A stretch of 64,000 nt of DNA, taken from the NCBI RefSeq assembly GCF_043633585.1, contig NZ_CP141832.1, forward strand, positions 3,689,648 through 3,753,647, read 5' to 3'. The notes beneath the pieces are model-generated. The model saw nothing but the letters and a program-made list of their open reading frames with translations. It had not been told where the DNA came from and ran no database searches. This document shows, in pieces, positions 1 to 8,019 of this stretch; within the stretch, counting starts at the first letter, position 1; every line of letters starts with the position of its first letter. A program made the translations under genes and the position numbers. Source of the stretch: Lacrimispora sinapis. GTDB lineage: Bacteria; Bacillota; Clostridia; Lachnospirales; Lachnospiraceae.

Positions 1-118
1 TCCTTTCTTAGAGACAGTCTTTCTCTTTAATCTATTACCCGTTTGGATTGTACTTTTCAATGTACAATATTTCATGAGGTATATGGTGTATCATACTTTC
101 ATCTACGAAAATTGTCAA
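1..118 (-). promoter_or_regulatory. Promoter and leader of a minus-strand gene beyond the left edge
   Basis: Read on the minus strand there is TTGACA (113-118), a 17-base spacer and TATGAT (90-95), a near-consensus sigma-A promoter. Downstream of it, an inverted repeat TTGTAC/GTACAA (48-53 and 62-67) lies in the leader. The sequence AGAAAGGA at 1-8 looks like a ribosome binding site, so the start codon should lie just outside the window. The gene itself is not visible. The inverted repeat could be an operator or a small RNA hairpin. Confidence 0.6.
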
Positions 119-743
119 CTTTTTGCAGGTTTCATAACATTTTATTAATGTCTACAATTGTTTAAACATTTGGAACAATTTTTTTGCCATAAAATCTTAT
201 TTTATTATCCATTTTTTAACGCTAAATGTAACAAAAATGTAAAGTGATTTTCATTCAGCTAATTTTTCTAGGTATTACGTAGGTTTTTCCCGGAATAATT
301 TGTGAAATTTAACCACGTTTTTCTTTCATTTTTTAATTTCACCGTCATTACTTACTAATATCCAAGTATTTTAAAGGAAATACATGAAAAATAAGACAGG
401 CTTATAAGAAACATCAGGGAATTTGCGTGGAATTTTCACAAATGCTCCCTTAGCAAAATTTTATGTTATATAGGACTTTCTTCCTATTTAATAGCAACAT
501 GCAGAACCGTATAACCTAAAATATTGTTAAGGTATCTTACATCAAGGGAGCATGACATTTTGGATTTATAAAGAAACAGATACCCGGAGCATGGAGTTTC
601 AAAGACTTAAATTAACAGATGTTAAGATTTCCTTTAGGTTCCCTATGGTTTCAATCTCCATCATGTTTTATAAAGTAAGTATGATTTATTCTTAACCGGA
701 TTATTCTTCCGATTTTTAATTTAAATAAGAAGGAATAAAAAAC
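119..743. other. Gene-free AT-rich spacer
   Basis: No ORF with convincing codon structure and ribosome binding site was found on either strand in this AT-rich stretch. One seven-codon ORF follows an AAAGGAAA sequence near 375-405 but is too short to call. No RNA family was recognised. Confidence 0.5.
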
Positions 744-780
744 GAAATAAAAAAAAGCCAAAGCTTATAACCGCTTCCGC
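744..780 (-). terminator. Intrinsic terminator of the tRNA-Lys transcript
   Basis: On the minus strand GCGGAAGC pairs with GCTTTGGC (one mismatch and one G-T pair) around a short loop, followed by a run of eight or more T. It lies about 100 bases after the tRNA. Confidence 0.55.
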
Positions 781-877
781 TTCCTGCATTCCATGATAAG
801 TTCTCCCCGGATAAATCCGGACAAAGGAAAAGCACCGTCCCCAACGCTCTCCGTCGTCAAAAACAGTACTTTTTTAG

Positions 878-950
878 TGCGCCTTCGGGGGCTCGAACCC
901 CGGACAAATAGATTAAGAGTCTACTGCTCTACCAACTGAGCTAAAGGCGC
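878..950 (-). tRNA. tRNA-Lys (anticodon CTT)
   Basis: The minus strand folds as a cloverleaf: acceptor GCGCCTT pairs with AAGGCGC, the D arm has AGCTCAGTTGG, the anticodon loop is CTCTTAA (anticodon CTT, reads AAG), and the T arm carries GGTTCGAACCC. The discriminator is A and CCA is not encoded. A consensus promoter lies upstream at 996-1024 and a terminator downstream at 744-780, so it appears to be a single-gene transcript. Confidence 0.95.
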
Positions 951-995
951 TTGTCTTTTGTTTTTTGTTGTGCCCTTGTCTCAAGCACGTGTGTA

Positions 996-1024
996 ATTAT
1001 ATAACCGTCTTCAACAAAAGTCAA
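996..1024 (-). promoter_or_regulatory. Promoter of tRNA-Lys
   Basis: Minus strand: TTGACT (1019-1024), a 17-base spacer and TATAAT (996-1001), about 45 bases before the tRNA 5' end. Confidence 0.75.
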
Positions 1025-1060
1025 CACTTTTTTTATAAATAATTTACCGTTTTTAAGTAT

Positions 1061-1213
1061 TTATTTATTTTTCTTATTTTTATCAATATTTGTACCCAGT
1101 GTTTTGTTCACTTCCACAAAAGATTTGTTCCAGGAAAGCAGTTTCTTATTTAAGTCCGTCTTGTCACTGGTTGCCTGGAGAAGCTTTTTTGTAACCTTGT
1201 CTTTCATGCCCAT
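1061..1213 (-). CDS. Small hypothetical protein, 50 aa
   Basis: The ORF opens ATG GGC ATG AAA GAC AAG and encodes a very lysine- and asparagine-rich basic peptide beginning MGMKDKVTKKLLQ and ending in DKNKKNK. No membrane segment or cysteine is visible. It lies 86 bases downstream of trmB on the same strand, separated from it by a strong hairpin (1256-1287). A weak AGGTGCAGGA sequence precedes the ATG. Codon use looks natural and no longer ORF overlaps it. I do not recognise the family; it may be expressed by read-through from trmB or may not be a gene. Confidence 0.4.
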   Translation of the reverse strand: MGMKDKVTKKLLQATSDKTDLNKKLLSWNKSFVEVNKTLGTNIDKNKKNK

Positions 1214-1255
1214 GATCCTGCACCTGCGTTTTCTTTTTCTTTATTATATGCAGAA

Positions 1256-1287
1256 CCGGTGCCCTGGTTATAAAAACCCGGCACCGG
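1256..1287 (-). terminator. Strong hairpin after trmB
   Basis: CCGGTGCC (1256-1263) pairs with GGCACCGG (1280-1287), with an inner GGTT/AACC stem. In the trmB direction no clean T tract follows, so it may be a processing or protective hairpin, or a weak terminator between trmB and the small ORF. Confidence 0.5.
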
Positions 1288-1299
1288 CAGGGTAAATTC

Positions 1300-1938
1300 T
1301 TATTTTCTTCCTGCAATGAGTTTATAGATCGGGTTTCCCTTGGAAGAAAACTTCTCTTCGTACTCTGTCATAATATTCCCCTCTCCCATCTCACTGTGGT
1401 GAAGGTCATAAGTAAACGCTTTGATCTCCCATACATCTCCTGGAACCGCCTCCAGGGAATAGTCAAACAGCCCTTTATTATCCGTTTTAAATTCCACGGT
1501 TCCATCGGGTTTTAGTATCTGGTCGTAAACTGCCATAAATTCCTCTGATGTGAGCCTGCGTTTTGCATGACGGTCCTTGGGCCATGGATCGGAAAAGTTT
1601 AAATAAATCTTCTGAACCTCTCCAGGTGCAAATATCTCAGACAATTTTTTTGCATCCACACACATAAAGTAAATATTGTCAAGCTCCAGCTCTGCTCTCT
1701 TTTGAAGTCCGCGCAAAAGCACGCTGGGATACCGTTCAATCCCCACATAATTGATCTCCGGATGAAGGGTGGCCAGTTCCATGATAAAACGGCCTTTTCC
1801 CATACCGACTTCTATTTCAATAGGATTCTCATTTCCAAAGACTTCCTTCCAGCAACCCTTTTTTTGTTCCGGATTCTGGACCACATATGGGCTGCGGGCG
1901 ATTTCTTCTTCCGAGCCTGGTATGTGACGTAACCTCAT
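1300..1938 (-). CDS. trmB: tRNA (guanine-N7-)-methyltransferase TrmB
   Basis: TrmB methylates G46 of tRNA in the cytoplasm using S-adenosylmethionine. The SAM-binding motif EVGMGKGRFI is near residue 45, followed by the family signature SDPWPKDRHAKRR and a conserved C-terminal TEYEEKF segment. At 212 aa it is normal for the Methyltransf_4 family. An in-frame TTG lies five codons upstream, but the ATG at 1938 sits eight bases after GGAGG and is the better start. It is followed by a hairpin and a tiny lysine-rich ORF. The divergent DUF4145/SH3 gene starts 211 bases away. Confidence 0.95.
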   Translation of the reverse strand: MRLRHIPGSEEEIARSPYVVQNPEQKKGCWKEVFGNENPIEIEVGMGKGRFIMELATLHPEINYVGIERYPSVLLRGLQKRAELELDNIYFMCVDAKKLSEIFAPGEVQKIYLNFSDPWPKDRHAKRRLTSEEFMAVYDQILKPDGTVEFKTDNKGLFDYSLEAVPGDVWEIKAFTYDLHHSEMGEGNIMTEYEEKFSSKGNPIYKLIAGRK

Positions 1939-2149
1939 ATTTACTTCCTCCAAATCGTTTCTCTTCTTATAATCATAAACGTGGTTTGATCTTGCAGGTA
2001 GATTGTATCATAACTCAAGGGACCGGTGCAAGTGGGCACCTTCCTTGGTTGACGGCTGGAAAGTGGAAAATAACAGGTGCACAATTTAGAATAATAAGGT
2101 ATAATGTCTGTATATTTGAATACAACCGTTATTGCAAAGGAGGAAATAT

Positions 2150-3103
2150 ATGGGAACCACAGATAACCGTTTCTGGATCAGAATCCAGCAGGGTCTTAAG
2201 GAAACAGAAATGCTCATGAATCAGAATCAGTATAACATGTCTATGATCAAAGCCCGCCAGACACTGGAATTTATGATTCATTATCTGGGAGAAAAAGCAC
2301 TGATCGTGGAAGGCGATCTGGCCGACAGCATTGACCAGTTATTTGAAAGGCGCCTGATTTCCCAGGCTTCCAAAGACCACTATCACAGAATCCGCATGAT
2401 TGGCAATAAGGCAGTTCACGAAGGCAATGACAGCCCCTATGATGCCAGAGAAGCCCTTCAGCTTCTCTCACAGGAAGTTCAAGCCTTTGCAAACGCCCTT
2501 CATAAAAATAATTCCAATACAGCTCCTAACAGGCAGCGCTCCCCTCAGCCAAAGACTGCTCCGATGGCTTCAAGGAGTGGTTCGGCCAGACGCAGTGCTC
2601 CTCAAAGAAGTTCATCCAGAGGCCGCAGCAGACGCCGCTCTCCAAAAAACACGCCTGACATCAACGGTCTTTTAAAGCCGGCACTGATTTTCTTAGGAGT
2701 GCTTGTAGTTGTGCTGATTTTTGTAAAGCTGGTGCCTGGAAAAGGAGACAAGAAAGAAACGGGGGCGCCTGAGACCTCCACTCAGATCTCCACAGAAGCA
2801 GCCACCACGGAGGGGAGTTCCGAAAATGCCACAGAGCCGGAGACACAGGCATCTAAAATCTATACCACTAAGTCCAAATTAAACGTCCGTTCCACACCGT
2901 CTACCGACGGCACCAGACTGGGAAGTCTTGCAGCCGGTACGGTTGTTGATTTTGTTAAGACATACGATGACAAATGGACGGTTATCAAATTTGAGGGAAA
3001 AGAAGCTTACGTTGCAACGGAATATCTGACAGAGTCCGAAGCTCCGTCTGATTCCGGTAAAACCACAGAGTCCGGAGAAACTACAGAGAAAAAAACTCAA
3101 TAA
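2150..3103 (+). CDS. DUF4145 / SH3 domain membrane protein
   Basis: This 317-aa protein has three parts. The N-terminal ~120 residues (RQTLEFMIHYLGEKA, GNKAVHEGN) match the DUF4145 helical domain found with nucleic-acid and restriction-related proteins. A Ser/Arg/Pro-rich basic linker and a single membrane helix near residues 180-200 (PALIFLGVLVVVLIFVKL) follow. After a Thr/Glu-rich stretch comes a bacterial SH3 domain (KLNVRSTPSTDGTRLGSL), usually a cell-wall binder. The likely topology is DUF4145 inside and SH3 outside. The start is the ATG after AAAGGAGGAAATAT; an upstream in-frame ATG lacks a binding site. TATAAT at 2100-2105 may be its -10 box. The function is unknown. Confidence 0.75.
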   Translation: MGTTDNRFWIRIQQGLKETEMLMNQNQYNMSMIKARQTLEFMIHYLGEKALIVEGDLADSIDQLFERRLISQASKDHYHRIRMIGNKAVHEGNDSPYDAREALQLLSQEVQAFANALHKNNSNTAPNRQRSPQPKTAPMASRSGSARRSAPQRSSSRGRSRRRSPKNTPDINGLLKPALIFLGVLVVVLIFVKLVPGKGDKKETGAPETSTQISTEAATTEGSSENATEPETQASKIYTTKSKLNVRSTPSTDGTRLGSLAAGTVVDFVKTYDDKWTVIKFEGKEAYVATEYLTESEAPSDSGKTTESGETTEKKTQ

Positions 3104-3110
3104 ACCACCG

Positions 3111-3158
3111 AAAAAGCGAAGATACCAGAGTAAATATCCTCTGGACTTCGCTTTTTTT
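3111..3158 (+). terminator. Intrinsic terminator after the DUF4145/SH3 gene
   Basis: AGCGAAG pairs with CTTCGCT, with an inner CCAGAG/CTCTGG stem, followed by a run of T, eight bases past the stop codon. Confidence 0.85.
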
Positions 3159-3321
3159 GATGAGGCATAACAATTGCTTGGGCTGCGTAAGCTATAAGCA
3201 TGATTAAATATTTATAAATTTAGTGAATTTTTCCAAAATACTATGGTATTTTTTTCAAATTATAGTATCATTATAATATAATATGGTAATTTACAAACTT
3301 ATTTCACAAGGAGGCTACGGT

Positions 3322-3633
3322 ATGGATAAAGTGATTGAAAAGATTTCTGACATCGAATCGGCAGCAACTTCCATTATGGATAATGCCAACGAACGAAAGA
3401 AGGCATTTGCAAAAGAAATGGAGGAACGGACTGCCGCATTTGATCATGATTTAGAGGTGCAGACCAACAAAAAAATCGAAGCACTGCGTAAAGAAATGGA
3501 AATTAAGATGAATCATCAGCTGGAAAAGCAGAAAAACGATTCTATGAGAGTACTGGCCGCATTGGAAGCCCATTATGAGAAGGAGCATCACCGGTACGTT
3601 GAGAATTTATTCCAAACTATGATAAAGGAGTGA
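3322..3633 (+). CDS. V-type ATPase small peripheral-stalk subunit (G/H type)
   Basis: This is the first gene of the V-ATPase operon. It encodes 103 aa dominated by charged heptad-like sequence (KKAFAKEMEERTAAFDHDLE, KIEALRKEMEIKMNHQLEKQ), a long coiled coil typical of the subunit that pairs with E to form the peripheral stalk. There are no membrane segments. The chosen ATG follows AAGGAGG; an in-frame ATG 13 codons upstream overlaps that binding site. AT-rich promoter-like sequence with TATAAT near 3272 precedes it. Subunit C starts four bases after the stop. Confidence 0.75.
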   Translation: MDKVIEKISDIESAATSIMDNANERKKAFAKEMEERTAAFDHDLEVQTNKKIEALRKEMEIKMNHQLEKQKNDSMRVLAALEAHYEKEHHRYVENLFQTMIKE

Positions 3634-3637
3634 TCCT

Positions 3638-4684
3638 ATGGGAGACTTGCTGTCTTACAGCGGCATTACAACCAAGGTAAGAGCCATGGAAAGCCACCTG
3701 ATCACAGAAAACCAGTTCCGGGAAATGTCCGGCTTATCAACCGTTTCTGAGGCCGTGGACTATTTAAGCCATCTAAGTGCCTATGAGGGGCTTTTTTCAG
3801 ACCTGGAGGGAAGCGGTCTTCACCGGGGTGCGATTGAACAAAGGCTGGTTCTTTCTCTTTACCAGGATTTTGCCAAGCTCTACCGTTTTTCCAATTTAAA
3901 CCAGCGTAAATTTTTAAATCTGTATTTTATGCACTTTGAAATCGATATTCTGAAGAAATGTCTCCGAAATGCCATTGGGGAGAATCCGCCGGATATTGAT
4001 CTTTCTATTTTTGAAGATTTTTTTAAGAAACATTCCAAACTGGATCTTATGAAGCTGACTTCCTCTAAAAGTCTTTCTGAATTTGTAGCAAACCTGGAAG
4101 GTTCAGTCTATTACGGCCAGCTCTCTGGTTTAGACGATACCATGGAGCCTGCTTTATTTGACTATGAAGTCCGTTTGGATCTTCTATATTTTAAAACCAT
4201 TTGGAAGGTAATGGGGAAATACTTGAAAAAGGAAGAGAGGGAACTTTTGACCCGGTGCTTTGGAAGCAAGCTGGACCTGTTAAACATCCAGTGGATCTAC
4301 CGCTCCAAGAAATATTACCATTTACAGCCGGCAGACGTTTATGCCCTTCTCATTCCCACCTATTACCACCTGAATAAGGAACAGATCACGAAAATGGCGG
4401 AGGCCGGAACCATGGAAGAATTCTACGCGGCGTTAAAAACCACCTTCTATGGCCGGAAAGCAAATATAGAGGTGTTTGAGATGCCGGATCTGGAACGGCT
4501 CACTGCGGAGGTGCTTGATAAAATTTACCGTTCTGCCAGCCGGCAAAATCCCTATTCCATTGCCACTCTGAATTCCTATCTTTATTTTAAAGAGGAGGAA
4601 ATACAAAAAGTCATCACCCTCATAGAGAGCATCCGGTACCGCTTGACTCCGGATGAAATCATCTCCTATGTGGTAAAACAGTAA
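3638..4684 (+). CDS. ntpC: V-type ATP synthase subunit C
   Basis: Subunit C (AC39/d-type) is the socket that couples the central stalk of V1 to the membrane rotor ring. The 348-aa length and the all-helical sequence with repeated tyrosine/leucine-rich blocks (KFLNLYFMHFEIDILKKCLR, IQWIYRSKKYYHL) fit the vATP-synt_AC39 family. AAGGAG overlaps the end of the preceding gene and supports the ATG. It is translationally packed between the small stalk subunit and subunit I. Confidence 0.9.
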   Translation: MGDLLSYSGITTKVRAMESHLITENQFREMSGLSTVSEAVDYLSHLSAYEGLFSDLEGSGLHRGAIEQRLVLSLYQDFAKLYRFSNLNQRKFLNLYFMHFEIDILKKCLRNAIGENPPDIDLSIFEDFFKKHSKLDLMKLTSSKSLSEFVANLEGSVYYGQLSGLDDTMEPALFDYEVRLDLLYFKTIWKVMGKYLKKEERELLTRCFGSKLDLLNIQWIYRSKKYYHLQPADVYALLIPTYYHLNKEQITKMAEAGTMEEFYAALKTTFYGRKANIEVFEMPDLERLTAEVLDKIYRSASRQNPYSIATLNSYLYFKEEEIQKVITLIESIRYRLTPDEIISYVVKQ

Positions 4685-4700
4685 AGGGGGTTACTTTTCC

Positions 4701-6632
4701 GTGATAGAAAAGATGAAATTCTTAAGTATCACCGGACCAAAAGAGGATATTGACCGGGTGATTGACACCTATTTATCCAGATATGAAATCCATCTGGAAA
4801 ATGCTCTTTCTGAGTTAAAAACGGTGCAGGACTTAAGGCCATATGTTGAAACCAATCCGTACAAGGATATCCTCCAGCGCGCATTCGAGCTGGTGGAGCT
4901 GCTGCCTCCGGGAGAGATTTTTCAGACTTCGCAGAAAAAGCTATCCGTGGCTCAGGCGGCAGATATCATCGAGGAAATTGGGAAAGAAGCAGAAGAACGT
5001 AAGGCCAGGGAAGAGGAATTGGTATCCAAACGTGACTCATTAAAGGAGTCTGTGGAGCGGATTCTTCCATTTACCGGTCTTAATTATGATTTAAGTTCCA
5101 TCCTTCATTTTAAGTATATCAAGTTTCGTTTTGGGCGTATCACCCATGAATATTACGAGAAATTTGAGAACTATGTATACGATACCATTGATACAGTCCT
5201 CTACAAATGCAAAGAGGACGAACAATACGTCTGGCTGGTTTATTTCGTGCCGGAAACCATCTCAAACCGGATTGATGCCATTTATGCATCCATGCATTTT
5301 GAGAGAATTGACGTTCCGGATGAATATAAGGGCACACCTTACGAAGCCAGCCAGTCCTTAGAGGAAAGCATGAAAGCCGTCCAGACAGAGATCAATGACA
5401 TCCGCAAACAGCTTTCCGTTCTTTTGGAAACCAGACGGGAGGACTTACTGGCTGCCAAAGACCGTCTGGAAACCTTCTCTACTAATTTTAATGTGAGAAA
5501 ACTGGCTGCCTGTACAAAACAGAGCCGGAACACCTTTTATATCCTCTGCGGCTGGATGAGCCAACGGGATGCCGATGCGTTTCAAAAAGACATTTCAGAC
5601 GATGAAAAAACCTTTTGTATTGTGGAGGATGACCAGGAAAACATCATGAGCAACCCTCCTACCAAGCTATTGAATCCAGGGATTTTTAAACCATTTGAGA
5701 TGTTTATCCGAATGTATGGACTTCCTGCTTATAATGAGATTGACCCTACCATACTGATCGGACTGACCTACTCCTTCCTCTTCGGATTCATGTTCGGGGA
5801 TGTGGGACAGGGGCTTTGTCTTTTATTCGGAGGACTTCTTCTTTACCGGTATAAAAAGATCAGTCTTGCTGCTATTCTATCCTGCTGCGGCTTCTTTTCA
5901 ACCATTTTCGGATTCCTGTTTGGAAGTATCTTCGGATTCGAGGATGTGATTCATGCGGTCTGGCTCAGGCCCATGAAGCATATGACCGAGCTTCCCTTTA
6001 TCGGACGGTTGAACACAGTTTTCATCGTTGCAGTTTCATTGGGTATGGGCATCATTCTTCTTACCATGATCCTAAATATGGTAAACAGCTTCCGGTTCAG
6101 AGATCCGGAACGAACCTTTTTTGATACCAACGGTTTGGCAGGCTTTATTTTCTACGCCTCACTTGTGCTTACGATAGTTCTCTATATGACAGGCAACCCC
6201 ATTCCTGCCGCTACTCTTCTGGTCCTGATGTTTGGGGTTCCGCTGCTCATCATGTTTTTTAAGGAGCCGCTCACAAACCTGGTGGAACGTAAGGCCAGGA
6301 TTATGCCGAAGGAAAAAGGCATGTTTGTGGTTCAGGGCTTTTTTGAACTGTTTGAAGTGCTTTTAAGCTATTTTTCCAATACCCTTTCTTTTGTCCGTGT
6401 GGGAGCTTTTGCAGTGAGCCATGCGGCCATGATGGAGGTGGTACTGATGCTGTCCGGCCACGAAACCGGAACCGTAAACTGGCTCGTCGTCGTTTTGGGC
6501 AACTTGTTTGTATGCGGCATGGAAGGACTGATTGTGGGGATTCAGGTGCTTCGTCTGGAATACTACGAACTATTCAGCCGTTTTTACCGGGGAACCGGCC
6601 GCGCATTCAAACCCTACGGAAAAAAACTATAA
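4701..6632 (+). CDS. ntpI: V-type ATP synthase subunit I (membrane stator)
   Basis: Subunit I is the membrane stator, equivalent to F-type subunit a, that forms the ion half-channels against the K ring. At 643 aa it has a cytoplasmic coiled-coil N-terminal half (about residues 1-335) and a C-terminal membrane domain with seven or eight helices from about residue 350 (LIGLTYSFLFGFMFGDVGQG). The functional arginine region is in LSYFSNTLSFVRVGAFAVSH. The start is a GTG nine bases after AAAGGGGG; the ATG four codons later is too far from that site. Confidence 0.95.
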   Translation: MIEKMKFLSITGPKEDIDRVIDTYLSRYEIHLENALSELKTVQDLRPYVETNPYKDILQRAFELVELLPPGEIFQTSQKKLSVAQAADIIEEIGKEAEERKAREEELVSKRDSLKESVERILPFTGLNYDLSSILHFKYIKFRFGRITHEYYEKFENYVYDTIDTVLYKCKEDEQYVWLVYFVPETISNRIDAIYASMHFERIDVPDEYKGTPYEASQSLEESMKAVQTEINDIRKQLSVLLETRREDLLAAKDRLETFSTNFNVRKLAACTKQSRNTFYILCGWMSQRDADAFQKDISDDEKTFCIVEDDQENIMSNPPTKLLNPGIFKPFEMFIRMYGLPAYNEIDPTILIGLTYSFLFGFMFGDVGQGLCLLFGGLLLYRYKKISLAAILSCCGFFSTIFGFLFGSIFGFEDVIHAVWLRPMKHMTELPFIGRLNTVFIVAVSLGMGIILLTMILNMVNSFRFRDPERTFFDTNGLAGFIFYASLVLTIVLYMTGNPIPAATLLVLMFGVPLLIMFFKEPLTNLVERKARIMPKEKGMFVVQGFFELFEVLLSYFSNTLSFVRVGAFAVSHAAMMEVVLMLSGHETGTVNWLVVVLGNLFVCGMEGLIVGIQVLRLEYYELFSRFYRGTGRAFKPYGKKL

Positions 6633-6657
6633 AAAAACATATCAGGAGGTATTTCTT

Positions 6658-7089
6658 ATGTCCATGTTAGTAAAAATCACTTTAGCAATCGCATTAACCT
6701 TGAGTATCGTTCTTCCCCTTTTTGTATTTGCCCTGGGAGAAAAAACGAAGGGCCGCTATAAAACCGCACTTTCCATTAATGTGCTGTTATTCTTTGGCAC
6801 CATGATCGTATCCAGCGTGATGATGTTCCATGGCCAGGCTTTTGCGGCAGAAACTGCAGCCGGCGTTAGCGGAAGCGTCGCAGGCATGGGTTATATCGCT
6901 GCGGCCTTATCCACAGGTCTGGCCTGTATCGGCGGCGGTATCGCCGTATCCGCAGCCGCCAGTGCAGCGCTTGGCGCCATCAGTGAAGACAGCTCCATTT
7001 TAGGTAAATCACTCATCTTCGTAGGCCTTGCCGAAGGTGTTTGTCTTTATGGTCTGATCATCTCCTTCATGATCCTCGGAAAGCTATAA
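6658..7089 (+). CDS. ntpK: V-type ATP synthase subunit K (proteolipid)
   Basis: This is the rotor-ring proteolipid. The 143 aa contain four membrane helices, two hairpins. The second hairpin is the classical glycine/alanine-rich c-subunit unit (AALSTGLACIGGGIAVSAAA) with the ion-binding glutamate in FVGLAEGVCLYG. The first hairpin is degenerate and lacks both the Gly/Ala pattern and a carboxylate, so only one ion site per protomer is expected. The Glu is followed by Gly-Val rather than Ser/Thr, which argues for H+ over Na+, although this is inference. The ATG at 6658 follows AGGAGG. Confidence 0.9.
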   Translation: MSMLVKITLAIALTLSIVLPLFVFALGEKTKGRYKTALSINVLLFFGTMIVSSVMMFHGQAFAAETAAGVSGSVAGMGYIAAALSTGLACIGGGIAVSAAASAALGAISEDSSILGKSLIFVGLAEGVCLYGLIISFMILGKL

Positions 7090-7091
7090 TC

Positions 7092-7400
7092 ATGAAAATG
7101 TATTTAATCAGCGACAACTTAGACACCTGGGCCGGCATGAGGCTGGCCGGAGTGGAAGGAGCTGTCGTTCATGAAAAGGATGAGCTTAAGAATGAACTGG
7201 ATAAAGTCCTGGCCGATAAGGAGATCGGGATCATACTCCTGACAGAAAAGTTCGGAAGAGAATTTCCGGACATCATCGACGATGTGAAGCTGAACCGAAA
7301 GCTTCCTCTCATCATAGAAATTCCTGACCGCCACGGTACCGGCCGCAAGCCCAGCTTTATCACAGATTATGTAAACCAAGCTATCGGATTAAAACTATAA
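7092..7400 (+). CDS. V-type ATP synthase subunit F
   Basis: A 102-aa central-stalk subunit that regulates V1. The Rossmann-like order is recognisable: MKMYLISDNLDTWAGMRLAG, then IGIILLTEKFG and LPLIIEIPDRHG, as in vATP-synt_F. The chosen ATG lies two bases after the subunit K stop, implying translational coupling with no separate binding site. E. hirae calls this subunit NtpG, so I leave the symbol blank. Confidence 0.9.
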   Translation: MKMYLISDNLDTWAGMRLAGVEGAVVHEKDELKNELDKVLADKEIGIILLTEKFGREFPDIIDDVKLNRKLPLIIEIPDRHGTGRKPSFITDYVNQAIGLKL

Positions 7401-7416
7401 GAAAGAGGTGGTCATC

Positions 7417-8019
7417 TTGACAACTGAGGAAAAACTACAGCATTTCCTGGAGTTTTGCATGGAAGATGCCAGATCCCGCAGTGCAAAGATGCTTGATGAA
7501 TATACGGCTGCTTTGGAGCAGACCTTTGCAGAGCATCAGGACAGTGCAAACCGGCGGGCCGAACAGCAGGTGGCATTGGAACAGAAACAGATCGAACGGG
7601 AAATCAACAAAAAGCTGTCTCTGGAACAGATCAATATCAAAAGGGAATATGGAAAAAAGCAGGATGAGCTCAAGGAAAAGCTGTTTGAGGAACTCAAAGA
7701 GCGGCTTACCGAATACATGAAGACGCCTGAATACACCAAGCTGCTGAACTCTCAGATACAGAAGGCTTTAGAACTGGCTGACAAAGAATTTATTACCGTT
7801 TATATTGATCCAGCCGATGAAGGGAAACTTTTGGATCTTTCCCTGCCCCAGAAAGCAGACATACAGGTAAGTGAATACTCTTTTTTTGGAGGGATCAGAG
7901 CCGTTATCCCATCAAGACATATTCTGATTGATCATTCGTTTCAGACAAAGCTTGCTGAAGCAAAACGTGATTTCCGCTTTGATGTGAAAGATATAATGGG
8001 AGGTACGGCCAATGAGTAA
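7417..8019 (+). CDS. ntpE: V-type ATP synthase subunit E
   Basis: Peripheral-stalk subunit E of 200 aa. A long charged N-terminal coiled coil (about residues 1-110) precedes the compact C-terminal domain that binds the catalytic head (FFGGIRAVIPSRHILIDHSF, the glycine-rich signature of vATP-synt_E). I choose the TTG at 7417, eight bases after GAAAGAGGTGG, over the GTG at 7408 inside the binding site. The 3' end overlaps subunit A by eight bases. Confidence 0.88.
   Translation: MTTEEKLQHFLEFCMEDARSRSAKMLDEYTAALEQTFAEHQDSANRRAEQQVALEQKQIEREINKKLSLEQINIKREYGKKQDELKEKLFEELKERLTEYMKTPEYTKLLNSQIQKALELADKEFITVYIDPADEGKLLDLSLPQKADIQVSEYSFFGGIRAVIPSRHILIDHSFQTKLAEAKRDFRFDVKDIMGGTANE

Noticed and set aside
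1104..1295. Plus-strand 63-codon ORF
   Set aside because: Antisense to the lysine-rich small ORF and a hairpin, with no ribosome binding site and no protein-like pattern.
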